A DNA stretch of 64,000 nt from Chloroflexota bacterium (GCA_026707585.1 JAPOWQ010000041.1:91154-155153); one strand, 5' to 3'. Counted from the first letter of the stretch, positions 28,609 through 37,159 are shown. The notes: generated from the sequence alone by a model not told the origin. Numbers and translations: made by a program.

Positions 28609-30081
28609 ATGTCAACGCAGCCACCGATCCCCGCGCCGGAGTTTCCCGCAGGACTGGAATGGGCCAATACGCGGCGGCCGGTTCGCATGGCGGACCTGCA
28701 GGGCCGGCTGGTGATCCTGGACTTCTGGACGTTCTGCTGAATTAACTGCCTGCAGCTATTTCCGCAGTTGCGGAAACTCGAGGAAAAGCACGGTCCGGCG
28801 CTGGCGGTGGTGGGAGTGCACACGCCGAAGTTCCCGGCGGAGCGCGAGACGTTCAACGTGCGCTACGCGGCGCGGCGGCACCGCCTGGAGCACCCGGTCG
28901 TGAACGACCGGGATTTCCAGATCTGGCAGACGTACGGGGTGCGGGCGTGGCCGACGATGGTGTTTGTGGATCCGCTGGGGCACGTGATCGGGTTTCATTC
29001 GGGCGAGGCGCCATTCGAGGCGCTGGACCGGGCCGTGACGCGCATCCTGAACGAGCATCGGCCGAACGGCGTGGTGACGGACGCGCCGCTGGACGTGATG
29101 GAACAGGCGCCGGACTCGGACACGGGGCTGGCGTTTCCAGGGAAGGTGCTGGCGACCGCGGACCGCCTGTTCATTGCGGATTCGGGGCATCACCGGGTTA
29201 TCGAAACGGACCACGACGGCGCGGTGCGGCGGGTGTTTGGGTCGTCGGAGGAGGGGCATCGAGACGGAGCGGCCTCCGATGCGCGGTTTACGTATCCGCA
29301 GGGGGTGGCGGTGGTTGGCGACGACTTATATGTGGCCGATACGGAGAACCATCGGATTCGGCGGATAGACCTTGGGTCGGGCGGGGTGTCGACGGTGGCG
29401 GGAACGGGGGCGCGCGGGTATCCGGCGCCGGGGTCGCATCCGGCGCTGGCGGCGGAGCTGGCCTCGCCGTGGGACCTGGCGTGGCACGAGGGGCGGCTGT
29501 TCATTGCGATGGCGGGGATGCACCAGGTGTGGGTGATGGATCCGCCGGACGGGGTGGTTGGGCCGTATGCGGGGTCGGGGATCGAGAACCTGCAGGACGG
29601 GCCGCTGGACACGGCGCAGCTGGCGCAACCGAGCGGGCTGGCGGTGCACGGCGACCGGCTGCTGGTGGCGGATAGCGAAACGAGCGCGATTCGAACGCTG
29701 CCGCTGGACGGGCGCGGAGACGCGCGGACGATTGCGGGGGTTGGATTGTTCGACTTCGGGGATGAGGACGGGCAGGGGACATCGATTCGACTTCAGCACC
29801 CGTTGGGGGTGGCGGCGGGGACCGAGGGCGTGTTTATCGCGGATACGTACAACAACAAGATCAAGGTGGTGGATCCGGTCCAGCGGCTGATCACGTCGTT
29901 TGCCGGGGATACGGAGCACGGGGATGCGGACGGCGGGCTGGCAGAGGCGCGGTTTCATGAGCCGGGCGGGGTGTCGCTGGCGGACGGGGTGTTGTTTGTG
30001 GCGGATACGAACAATCACGTGGTGCGGCGGGTGGAGTTGGCTGCCCAGACCGTCAGCACGGTGGAGTTGAGCGGCCTCTAG
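28609..30081 (+). CDS. Thioredoxin-like plus NHL-repeat protein with in-frame UGA, probable selenoprotein (Sec44)
   Basis: The reading frame runs from ATG 28609 (GGAG at 28600-28603) to 30081, 490 codons, with one TGA at 28738-28740. Residues before it read LVILDFWTFC and after it INCLQLFPQLRKLEEKHG, so the UGA is at the first position of the redox C-x-x-C of a thioredoxin fold (C-U-I-N-C). The fold continues with GVHTPKF and the cis-proline RAWPTMVF. From about residue 165 come NHL repeats of a beta-propeller (FIADSGHHRVIE, YVADTENHRIRR, FIADTYNNKIKV, FVADTNNHVVRR). This architecture is that of NHLRC2-like proteins, which normally have WTYCCINC. A SECIS-like hairpin follows the UGA. If UGA were a stop, a 43-aa peptide and an orphan propeller frame lacking a start would result. 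It carries no signal peptide. A mutated or misread Cys codon is the alternative. Confidence 0.85.
28741..28776 (+). promoter_or_regulatory. Bacterial SECIS-like element after the UGA
   Basis: TTTCCGC at 28759-28765 pairs perfectly with GCGGAAA at 28770-28776 around an AGTT loop (28766-28769). The stem begins 18 nt and the loop 25 nt after the UGA. Bacterial SECIS elements have an apical loop about 16-37 nt after the UGA with a G among its first two bases, and both conditions are met. It would recruit SelB with Sec-tRNA. Only the upper stem is clear; pairing below it is interrupted. Confidence 0.7.
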
Positions 30082-30141
30082 ACAGATCAACCTGGGGCTC
30101 GCCAGCGGCCAAGAAGCTATCGCGTGTCGCCCCTGCTGCGT

Positions 30142-30147
30142 CTATTC
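30142..30147 (+). promoter_or_regulatory. Possible -10 element upstream of the DUF6159-like gene
   Basis: TATTCT near 30142-30147 lies about 40 nt before the start at 30186. It is in the gap after the thioredoxin-NHL gene. No clear -35 is present, so this is a weak call. Confidence 0.2.
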
Positions 30148-30185
30148 TTGAGCGGTCGATGCCGACACCCTGAGGACTACTACGA

Positions 30186-31040
30186 ATGTTCGCGACGTTT
30201 GGACGGACGTGGCAGCTCACGAAGATGAGCTGGGGCGTGTTGCAGAGCGATCGGAAGCTGATCGCGTTTCCGATCATGTCGGGCGTGGCGCTGGTGATCC
30301 TGGCGGCGCTGTTGACGGGCGTGGGGGCCGGATTCGGCACGTTCGAGCGGCTGGGCGCGGCGGAGACAGCCGGTCTGGCCGAGGCCGACATCGTGCTGCT
30401 GGGGATTACGTACTTCCTGCTGGCCTTCGTGATCATCTACTTCAACGCGGCGCTGATTGGGGCCGCGATGGTACGGCTGGCCGGCGGGACGCCGACGCTG
30501 GGCGACGGATTCCGGCTGGCGAATTCGCGACTGCCGCAGATCGCCGGCTGGGCGCTGATTTCGGCGACCGTGGGCTTGATCCTGCAGATCCTGCGCAATC
30601 AGTCGCGCGATAACTTCCTGGGGCAGATCGCGCTGTCCATCGTCGGCGGCGTGTGGGCCTATTTGACGTTCTTCGTGGTGCCGGTGCTGGTGGCCGAAGA
30701 GACGGGGCCGATCACGGCGATCAAGCGCTCGAGCTCCTTGTTCAAGCGGACCTGGGGCGAGCAGGTGGTGGCCAACTTCGGTTTCGGCATCGTTGGATTC
30801 CTGGCCGCACTGGTCGGGCTGGTACCCGCAATCCTGATCGCCTCGCTGTCGCCCATGGCAGGCCTGGTGGTTGGTGTGGTGACGGTGGGACTGGCGATTG
30901 CCACGGTTTCGACGCTGGAGGCGATCTTCAAGGCTGCCCTGTACGGCTACGTGGCCGACGGACGCGTGGGCGAGGGCTTCGAGCGCTCCACGCTGGAGGG
31001 CGCGTACGGACCAGGTCACGGCATGCAGCGCGGCTTCTGA
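30186..31040 (+). CDS. DUF6159-like polytopic membrane protein
   Basis: A 284-residue protein with about six hydrophobic membrane segments, for example IMSGVALVILAALLTGVGAG, ITYFLLAFVIIYFNAALIGA, LISATVGLILQIL and GFLAALVGLVPAILIASL. The N-terminal TFGRTWQLTKMSWGVLQSDRKLIAFPI and the central SSSLFKRTWGEQVVANFGFG are typical of the DUF6159 family, widespread in bacteria and archaea with no known activity. It stands alone on the plus strand between the selenoprotein candidate and an SDR. Confidence 0.75.
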   Translation: MFATFGRTWQLTKMSWGVLQSDRKLIAFPIMSGVALVILAALLTGVGAGFGTFERLGAAETAGLAEADIVLLGITYFLLAFVIIYFNAALIGAAMVRLAGGTPTLGDGFRLANSRLPQIAGWALISATVGLILQILRNQSRDNFLGQIALSIVGGVWAYLTFFVVPVLVAEETGPITAIKRSSSLFKRTWGEQVVANFGFGIVGFLAALVGLVPAILIASLSPMAGLVVGVVTVGLAIATVSTLEAIFKAALYGYVADGRVGEGFERSTLEGAYGPGHGMQRGF

Positions 31041-31090
31041 GGGCCGACGAGAGACGTTTGCATAACCCCAGCATGGGTGCCCGGAAGACC

Positions 31091-31150
31091 CCTCACCGGT
31101 TTCGGCCGGGGACGGCCGAACCTGCCTCTCCCCTAGGAGAGGGTGAAGAG
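31091..31150. repeat. REP-like pair of palindromes
   Basis: Two stem-loops lie close together: TTCGGCC (31101-31107) with GGCCGAA (31114-31120), and CCTCTCC (31125-31131) with GGAGAGG (31136-31142), followed by GTGAAGAG. Such CTCTCC/GGAGAG extragenic palindromes recur in many GC-rich bacterial genomes. Only one copy of this exact unit is in the window. Confidence 0.4.
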
Positions 31151-31194
31151 CCGCCACGCCTTCGAGCACGAGGGGCGTTGTTCAGAGGTCGCCG

Positions 31195-31929
31195 ATGAGC
31201 GGGAGTCACGCCGGAAAGCGTGCGGCGGTGTACGGCGCCAGCAGCGGCATGGGCCGGGCTACGGCCCTGGCGCTGGCGCGGGCCGGGGCGGACGTGGCGG
31301 TGCTGGCGCGGACCGAGGATGCGCTGGACGAGGTCGCGAGCGAGATTCGGGGTATCGGGCAAAAGGGTGTGGCGATTCCCGTCGATATCCAGGACGCGGC
31401 GGCGGCGCGGGCGTCCGTCGATGGCGTCGTGGAGGCGCTGGGCGGAATTGACATCCTGGTGTACGCCACGGGCTGGAATATCCCGGGGCGGGCGCTGGAG
31501 TTGCTGAGTTCATCGGACTGGGAACTGATGCAGCGGACCAACCTGTGGGGGCTGTATGACGTGACGCAGGCGGCCCTGCCGGCGCTGCGGGAATCCCGGG
31601 CGCGGGTGGTGGTGATTTCCTCGGCGGCGGTGCAGATGCCCGACATGTCCGGGGTGGCGTACCAGAGCACGAAGCACGGGGAAGCCGGGTTCGTGTACGG
31701 GATGATGCACGAGGAAGCCGGGAACGGGATCCGGGCGACGATGATCTTCCCGGGGCTGACCGAGACGCCCATGATCGACCGGCGGCCGGCCCCGACGCCG
31801 CCGGAGATGATCGCGAACGCGCTGCAACCGGAAGACGTGGCGGAGGCGGTGCTGTTTGTGACGTCGCTGCCCTCGCGGGCCTACGTGCCTGAGCTGGTCT
31901 TGCTGCCGGCGGCGATCCAGCAGCGCTAG
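31195..31929 (+). CDS. Short-chain dehydrogenase/reductase
   Basis: A 244-residue classical SDR. It has the cofactor loop YGASSGMGRATALAL, then DILVYATGWN, catalytic Ser in VVVISSAAVQMP and Tyr/Lys in AYQSTKHGEAGF (YxxxK). ARTEDALDE at the end of the second strand suggests NADP(H). PGLTETPMID is the usual loop after the active site. The substrate is unknown. Its last codons, with the sequence CAGCGCTAG, were copied in the tandem duplication of the next gene and appear again at 33419-33427. Confidence 0.87.
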   Translation: MSGSHAGKRAAVYGASSGMGRATALALARAGADVAVLARTEDALDEVASEIRGIGQKGVAIPVDIQDAAAARASVDGVVEALGGIDILVYATGWNIPGRALELLSSSDWELMQRTNLWGLYDVTQAALPALRESRARVVVISSAAVQMPDMSGVAYQSTKHGEAGFVYGMMHEEAGNGIRATMIFPGLTETPMIDRRPAPTPPEMIANALQPEDVAEAVLFVTSLPSRAYVPELVLLPAAIQQR

Positions 31930-33418
31930 TCCGTGAGCGGCCGCCGAGCGGGGCTGCGTATGCTGGCCGGGCGGTCCGAGGTCGAGAGGTTCAGCCATGC
32001 CGTACGACCCTTCGCTACACCTGTTTTGTCACCCCTGGGAACTGCAGACGGTGGTGCATATGCGCCGGACCTGGAACCGGCCGGCGCGGGCGCAGATGGA
32101 TCCGGTGCTGGCGCCGACCGAGCCGTGGGAGGGTACGTCGGTGGCCTGGAGTACGGCGTTCTACGACCAGGAGACGGGGGTCTTCAAGCTCTGGTATGAG
32201 GCGTGGAATCCGGATCGCCCGGAGCCGCTGGATACGCCGGTCTGCTATGCCACGTCGACCGATGTCCTCACGTGGGACAAGCCGGAGCTAGGGGAGTTTG
32301 AGTGGGACGGGAGCCGGGCGAACAACATCTGCTGGATGATGCGGCGTGAGAGCGCGCCGTGGGACTACCTGGATAGTCCAAGGGTGTTCGTCGATCCGGA
32401 CGCGCCGGAGGCGGAGCGTTACCGGATGGTCATTTACGCGCGGGTTCAGGCCATTCGGCGGCACGCATTCTTCACGCTTACCAGTGCGGACGGGATGCAT
32501 TGGACGTGGCGTGACGAGCCGTTCCTGACCGAGAGCGGGGACCGATTTCACTGCATCTACGATGACCGGCGGGGCGAGTATTGGGTCACGTCAAGGCGCG
32601 CGCACATCGAACGGGACATCCGTTGGGACCCGCCCGTCCCGCGAATTCGCAGCGTGGAGCGCTGGCGCAGCCCGGACCTGCGTGAGTGGATCGGGCCGGA
32701 GATGCTGATGCGGCCGGACGACGCCGATCTGCCGGACACCGAGTTCTACAGCATGTATCCGATGACGGCCGGGAACGGGTACCTAGGCTACCTGGAGTTC
32801 TATGACCGGTTCGTGGAGCGCCTGCATACGGAGTTGGTGGTTAGCCGCGACGGGGACCACTGGCAGCGGCTGGAGCGGACGCCGTGGCTGGACCGCGGGA
32901 CCGAGGGCGCCTGGGATGACATGTGGATATTTCCGGCCAGCAACGACCCGCTGGTGGTGGGGGACCGGATGCTGGTGCCGTTTTGCGGCCGTGGCACGGC
33001 GCACGGCGGCCGGCGATACCGGATGCAGCCGGCGCGGTGCCGGATTGGGCTGTTGGAGTTCCAGCGCGATCGCTGGGCGGCGCTGACGGCCGGGCAGGAC
33101 GGTGGCGAGTTCGTGACCGAGCCGGCGGAAGTAACAGGCGACAGCCTGTGCCTGAACGTGGACGCGGAGTTCGGTGACGTGCGGGTGGCGGTGCTGGACG
33201 AGTATGGCGGGGTGCTGGAGGGGTTCGGCCACGCCGAGGCCGTGCCCATTGAACGCGACGCGATCGAGGCATGGGTTTCGTGGGACACGGGCGACTCCCT
33301 GGCGGCGTTGCGTGGCCGTCGCGTGCGGCTCCATGTCACGGCGGCGCGGGCCAGTGTGTACGGGTACAGATTCGGCTGAGGGCCTATTGACCAGCCGCCC
33401 ACTTGCAAACGCCTGAGA
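31921..33418 (+). repeat. Tandem duplication unit 1 (about 1.5 kb)
   Basis: The stretch begins CAGCGCTAGTCCG in the SDR stop region and holds a leader plus the first beta-propeller gene. The same start sequence recurs at 33419-33431, an offset of 1498 nt, followed by a similar leader, TATGCT hexamer and start context (GAGGTTCAGCCATGCC). The copies have since diverged. Confidence 0.75.
31997..33379 (+). CDS. Beta-propeller protein of the glycoside hydrolase family 43/32-like type, copy 1
   Basis: A 460-residue protein, without a signal peptide, resembling five-bladed beta-propeller glycosidases and related 'glycosyl hydrolase' proteins. Blade-like repeats are visible: FKLWYEAWN, VCYATSTDVLTWDKPELGEFEWDGS, FTLTSADGMHWTW, FHCIYDDRRGEYWVTSRR, and VVSRDGDHWQRLERTPWLD. 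Several conserved acids occur but the catalytic triad cannot be assigned. It could hydrolyse or bind a sugar polymer. A paralogue of equal length and high similarity follows; the leader sequences of the two copies are also alike. Confidence 0.7.
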   Translation: MPYDPSLHLFCHPWELQTVVHMRRTWNRPARAQMDPVLAPTEPWEGTSVAWSTAFYDQETGVFKLWYEAWNPDRPEPLDTPVCYATSTDVLTWDKPELGEFEWDGSRANNICWMMRRESAPWDYLDSPRVFVDPDAPEAERYRMVIYARVQAIRRHAFFTLTSADGMHWTWRDEPFLTESGDRFHCIYDDRRGEYWVTSRRAHIERDIRWDPPVPRIRSVERWRSPDLREWIGPEMLMRPDDADLPDTEFYSMYPMTAGNGYLGYLEFYDRFVERLHTELVVSRDGDHWQRLERTPWLDRGTEGAWDDMWIFPASNDPLVVGDRMLVPFCGRGTAHGGRRYRMQPARCRIGLLEFQRDRWAALTAGQDGGEFVTEPAEVTGDSLCLNVDAEFGDVRVAVLDEYGGVLEGFGHAEAVPIERDAIEAWVSWDTGDSLAALRGRRVRLHVTAARASVYGYRFG

Positions 33419-34874
33419 CAGCGCTAGTCCGCGGACGGCCGAGCGCGGCTGCGTATGCTGGCGGGGCGGTTCGCGGTCGCGAGGTTCAGCCATGCCGTAC
33501 GACCCTTCGCTGCATCTGTTCTGTCACCCGTGGGAACTGCAAACGGTGGTGCACATGCGCCGGACCTGGAACCGTCCGGCGCGGGTGCAAATGGCGCCGG
33601 TGCTGGCGCCGACCGAGCCCTGGGAAGGCACGTCGATCGTGACCTGGGGCACAGCCCACCGCGACCCGGAAACGGGGCTTTTCAAGCTCTGGTACGAGGC
33701 CTGGAATGCCGAGCGTCCGCATCCGCTGGTCTCGCTGGTCTGCTACGCGACGTCAACCGACGGCGTGACCTGGGACAAGCCGGACCTGGGGCTCTTCGAG
33801 TGGGAGGGCAGCCGCGCGAACAACATCTGTTGGATGATGCGAGAAAGCGCGCCCTGGGACTACCTGGACAGTCCGCAGGTGCTCGTCGATCCGCAGGCTC
33901 CGGAGTCGGAGCGCTATCGGATGGTGATTTATGCGCGGGTGGCGGCCATTCGGCGGCACGCGTTCTTCGTATTGACGAGTTCCGACGGGATCCATTGGAC
34001 GTGGCATGACGAGCCGTTTCTGACCGAGACGGGGGACCGGTTTCACTGCATCTATGACGACCGGCGCGGCGAGTACTGGTTGACCTCGCGACGCGCGGAC
34101 CTGGACAAGGACTTTGCGGCGGACCCACCGATCCCTCGAATCCGCAGCGTGGAGCGCTGGCGCAGCCCGGACCTGCGCGACTGGTCGGGTCCCGAGATGC
34201 TCATGCGGCCGGACGACGCGGACCCGTTGGACACCGAGTTCTACAGCATGTACCAGATGACGGCCGGGAACGGCTACCTGGGGTACCTGGAGTTCTACGA
34301 CCGGTTCGTGGAGCGCCTGCACACGGAGCTGGTCGTGAGCCGCGACGGGGACCATTGGCAGCGGCTGGAACGGACGCCGTGGCTGGACCGGGGCACCGAG
34401 GGCGCCTGGGATGACATGTGGGTGTTCCCGTCCAGCAACGACCCGCTGGTGGTGGGGGACCGGATGCTGGTGCCGTTTGGCGGGCGCGGGACGGCGCACG
34501 CCGGACGGCGCTACCGGATGCGGCCGGCGCGCTGCAGCATTGGCCTGCTCGAGTTCGGGCGCGACCGCTGGGCGGCGCTGACGGCGGGGCAGGACGGCGG
34601 GGAGTTCGTCACCGAGCCGGCGGAGGTCACCGGCGACCACTTGTGCCTGAACGTGGACGCGGAGTTCGGCGACGTGCGGGTGGCCCTGCTGGGTGAGTAT
34701 CGCGGGGCGCTGGAGGGATTCGGCCACGACGACGCTGTCCCGATCGAATCCGATGCGATAGCGGCGCCGGTTCGGTGGACATCGGGCAACGCGCTGTCGT
34801 CTCTTCGTGGCCGTCGCGTGCGGCTGCACGTCACGGCGGCGCGGGCCAGCGTGTACGGCTACAGGTTCGACTAG
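33419..34874 (+). repeat. Tandem duplication unit 2
   Basis: Second copy of the unit at 31921-33418. It begins with a remnant of the SDR end (CAGCGCTAGTCCG), showing that the copied block started inside the SDR gene. It then carries the leader and the second beta-propeller gene. Sequence similarity to unit 1 ends close to the stop codon at 34874. Confidence 0.75.
33492..34874 (+). CDS. Beta-propeller protein of the glycoside hydrolase family 43/32-like type, copy 2
   Basis: A 460-residue paralogue of the preceding gene, beginning with the same MPYDPSLHLFCHPWELQTVV and collinear to the end (ARASVYGYRF). Most differences are conservative and scattered, for instance RRADLDKDFAADPPIP against RRAHIERDIRWDPPVP; the most variable part is near residue 435, where charged residues differ. 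Both copies keep a full reading frame, so both are probably expressed. The leader before the ATG is duplicated too, including TATGCT near 33454-33459, a possible -10. The substrate is unknown. Confidence 0.7.
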   Translation: MPYDPSLHLFCHPWELQTVVHMRRTWNRPARVQMAPVLAPTEPWEGTSIVTWGTAHRDPETGLFKLWYEAWNAERPHPLVSLVCYATSTDGVTWDKPDLGLFEWEGSRANNICWMMRESAPWDYLDSPQVLVDPQAPESERYRMVIYARVAAIRRHAFFVLTSSDGIHWTWHDEPFLTETGDRFHCIYDDRRGEYWLTSRRADLDKDFAADPPIPRIRSVERWRSPDLRDWSGPEMLMRPDDADPLDTEFYSMYQMTAGNGYLGYLEFYDRFVERLHTELVVSRDGDHWQRLERTPWLDRGTEGAWDDMWVFPSSNDPLVVGDRMLVPFGGRGTAHAGRRYRMRPARCSIGLLEFGRDRWAALTAGQDGGEFVTEPAEVTGDHLCLNVDAEFGDVRVALLGEYRGALEGFGHDDAVPIESDAIAAPVRWTSGNALSSLRGRRVRLHVTAARASVYGYRFD

Positions 34875-34903
34875 CCGGGGATTGCCGAACGGCGTCGATG
34901 CCC

Positions 34904-34909
34904 TAGAAT
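34904..34909 (+). promoter_or_regulatory. Possible -10 element upstream of the L,D-transpeptidase
   Basis: TAGAAT near 34904-34909 could be the -10 of the transpeptidase gene. If so, transcripts would begin near 34916 and include the upstream in-frame Tat-like codons discussed for that gene. Confidence 0.25.
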
Positions 34910-35047
34910 TGGGACGAGTGGCGTTGCGACCTCGCCGGGTAGGCCGGTGGGCGAGGTTCGGCCGCCGGGGAGCGTGCAGCCATATCACGCCGAGCGCTTA
35001 ACGCCAACAACCGTAGTTCACGACGGGCCTTTCTTGGTCGCCTCTCG

Positions 35048-36049
35048 GTGGCCATTGGCGCGGCGGTGGGCGCCGGGGCCGGCGTGGTGCGAGCCGATCC
35101 GGCGACTCCCGACGTTCCGGTTCCCGCAATCTACCTGCGCGAGACCGGCCATCACCTGGGCGGGCCATTCCTGGCCTGGTGGCTGCAGTACGGTCGTGAC
35201 GAGGGACTTGGCTGGCCAATAACCGAACAGCTGACGGTCGGTAACCGCCTCATCCAATACTTCGAGCGCGGCGCGCTGGCACTGGCGCCGACCTCGCGCG
35301 ATCCGCTGGGGGTCGTGCCAGTAAACCTGGGGCGCCCCTACGTAAGTCGTTCGTCCGCGCCACAGCCCGAGGCGGCGTTCGCCCACTTCTTTCCACAGAC
35401 TGGTCATGGCGTGCACCCCGCGGTGTGGCCGTTTCACCGCGAGAACGGCGGGGTCTACCGATTCGGATATCCCCTGGGACCGGCGGTGGTCGGCGACGGC
35501 GGGCTCTGGCAGGTGTTCGAACGAGCGGTGCTGTCCGAGAGCGGCGGCCGCGTGACCGACCTGCGGTTGGGCCTGATGGAAGCAGAGCGACTGCGGCTCC
35601 CGACCGGTGCGGTGGATCGGGCACGGCATGCGCCGATCGTGGACCTGGCCGCGCTGGACCCGGTATTCGGACCGCTGGCCGACCGTCACGCCACGGTAGA
35701 CCTGATGCGGCAGGTCGTGACGTTCTTCGACGGGGACCAGCCGGTACGGATGGCGGCCACGTCAACCGGCATCTATCCAGACTTCACTCCGGCCGGACGC
35801 TATCGGGTTTTCGTCCGCGTGCCACGGGCGCGCATGATCTCCAACGGTAGTACCAGCGCCGTCTACGACCTGGACGACGTGCTGCACATCCAGTACTTCA
35901 CGGAGAACTGGATCGGGTTTCATTACGCCTACTGGCACGGCGAGTTCGGCACGGCGCGGAGCGCGGGCTGCGTGAATCTGCGACTGCACGACTCGCAGTG
36001 GGCGTGGGACTTCTGCGACCACGGGACGCGGGTAGTCGTTCACTACTAG
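35048..36049 (+). CDS. L,D-transpeptidase (YkuD domain), start uncertain
   Basis: A 333-residue secreted or surface protein with a C-terminal YkuD catalytic domain: FTENWIGFHYAYWHGEFG, then SAGCVNLRLHDSQWAWDF with the catalytic Cys-motif and the preceding His. These enzymes cross-link peptidoglycan 3-3. The middle part (WWLQYGRDEGLGWPITEQL to FGYPLGPAVV) has repeats of a type found in other Chloroflexota wall proteins. The earliest standard start is GTG 35048. Upstream in frame, SRRAFLGRL precedes the hydrophobic AIGAAVGAGAGVVRA, a Tat-like signal, but no ATG, GTG or TTG exists between the stop at 34940 and 35048. The true start may be rare or shifted. Confidence 0.8.
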   Translation: MAIGAAVGAGAGVVRADPATPDVPVPAIYLRETGHHLGGPFLAWWLQYGRDEGLGWPITEQLTVGNRLIQYFERGALALAPTSRDPLGVVPVNLGRPYVSRSSAPQPEAAFAHFFPQTGHGVHPAVWPFHRENGGVYRFGYPLGPAVVGDGGLWQVFERAVLSESGGRVTDLRLGLMEAERLRLPTGAVDRARHAPIVDLAALDPVFGPLADRHATVDLMRQVVTFFDGDQPVRMAATSTGIYPDFTPAGRYRVFVRVPRARMISNGSTSAVYDLDDVLHIQYFTENWIGFHYAYWHGEFGTARSAGCVNLRLHDSQWAWDFCDHGTRVVVHY

Positions 36050-36146
36050 GTACGGGCGATCACGCTGGAGGTCGACGTCCGGGATCAGTGGTGTCGCGAC
36101 CCGCCTATGATGGCGGAACCAGGAAGTCCGACCCATCGGTGAATCC

Positions 36147-36581
36147 GTGACCGCATCCCGCCAGGGCAACCCACCCACGTCATCCGTGATATTCGTCTGC
36201 GTGCACAACGCCGGGCGTAGCAAGATGGCCGCCGGCCTTCTGCGAGCGTCCGGCGGCGGCCGGATCGAGGTCAGCTCGGCTGGCACCGCCCCGGGCGAAC
36301 GCGTCAATCCCTTGGCGGTTCAGGCTATGCGCGAGATCGGCATTGACATCAGTGCCGCGTCCCCGTCGCGTTTGACGACCGACCACGTCGCCGCGGCCGA
36401 TGTCTGCATCACCATGGGTTGCGGCGATACCTGCCCGTTGGTGCCAGGGACGGAGTACCGGGACTGGCCGGTGGACGACCCGTCCGGTCAGCCGATCGAG
36501 ATGGTGCGGCGCGTTCGGGACGACCTTGCGGAACGCGTACAGGCGCTGGTCGCGGAGTTGGCGCCGGATACGGCGGGGTGA
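36147..36581 (+). CDS. Low-molecular-weight phosphatase/arsenate reductase-like protein
   Basis: A 144-residue protein of the LMW protein tyrosine phosphatase superfamily. The P-loop VCVHNAGRSKM holds the catalytic Cys and Arg in the arsenate reductase (thioredoxin-coupled ArsC) style, and the motif GCGDTCPLVPGTEYRDWPVDDPSG includes redox Cys residues and the general-acid Asp. It could reduce arsenate to arsenite. There is no ars operon nearby, so this is a family-based call. The start is GTG at 36147, about 40 nt after a TATGAT hexamer. The stop overlaps the next gene as GTGA. Confidence 0.8.
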   Translation: MTASRQGNPPTSSVIFVCVHNAGRSKMAAGLLRASGGGRIEVSSAGTAPGERVNPLAVQAMREIGIDISAASPSRLTTDHVAAADVCITMGCGDTCPLVPGTEYRDWPVDDPSGQPIEMVRRVRDDLAERVQALVAELAPDTAG

Positions 36582-37159
36582 GCCGAAACCAACTACTGCT
36601 GGGGCTTGCTTCGGCCCTGATCGCGGCGGCCATCGTGGTGCTTGCGATCGATGAGGACGATGCCGTGCTCGCGCCGACGCAGTCCGGGCCGACGCCTACG
36701 CCCGAAGAGAAGACGGCGCGCCTGATGCGGACCTTCGTCTCGCGGGTCATCGAGCAGGAATTGCGACCGCGCGTGGCCGAGGTGGAGGGCACGCGCGTCG
36801 TCGACGGCAGCCGGGGCACCGCCACCGTGCAGCGGGTGATTGAAGGAGAACACGTCGACCTGCGAATCACCTTCGATGGGTACGTGTTGCTGCTGGATCC
36901 CAACGCGACGGCTGAGAACGAGATTCAGGTAGACGGCGCCGTGACCTACACGCGCGGTGGCGGCGACGCTGGGCTGCGGGTGCGCGGAACCGACGTGCGT
37001 ATCGGAGTGTTCGACGCGCTGGCACGCGATCCCGGCAACGATGCGGCTGGACGCTTTACGTTTGACCTGAGCGGCGACGACATCGGCGGACTGGCCGGCG
37101 AAGCCGTGCGGAATGACGACGAGCGGCTGGAGATTCGGCCCGCGACGCCAGCCGCCTAG
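36578..37159 (+). CDS. Membrane-anchored hypothetical protein
   Basis: A 193-residue protein of unknown family. The GTG start overlaps the ArsC-like stop by 4 nt. A single hydrophobic segment, LLLGLASALIAAAIVVLAI at residues 6-24, should anchor it in the membrane with the rest outside. The outer part has a Thr/Pro linker (SGPTPTPEEK) and then beta-rich sequence with FTFDLSGDDIGGL near the end. No catalytic motif is seen. It overlaps the convergent HD-domain gene by 4 nt. Confidence 0.65.
   Translation: MSRNQLLLGLASALIAAAIVVLAIDEDDAVLAPTQSGPTPTPEEKTARLMRTFVSRVIEQELRPRVAEVEGTRVVDGSRGTATVQRVIEGEHVDLRITFDGYVLLLDPNATAENEIQVDGAVTYTRGGGDAGLRVRGTDVRIGVFDALARDPGNDAAGRFTFDLSGDDIGGLAGEAVRNDDERLEIRPATPAA

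Noticed and set aside
28768..30081. Independent NHL-repeat gene starting after the UGA
   Set aside because: Its only start would be a TTG inside the thioredoxin fold, without a ribosome-binding site; the upstream 43 codons supply the missing part of the fold, so a single interrupted gene is better.
36147..36581. Second selenocysteine candidate in the ArsC-like protein
   Set aside because: Its active-site codon is a normal Cys codon and no in-frame UGA interrupts the gene.
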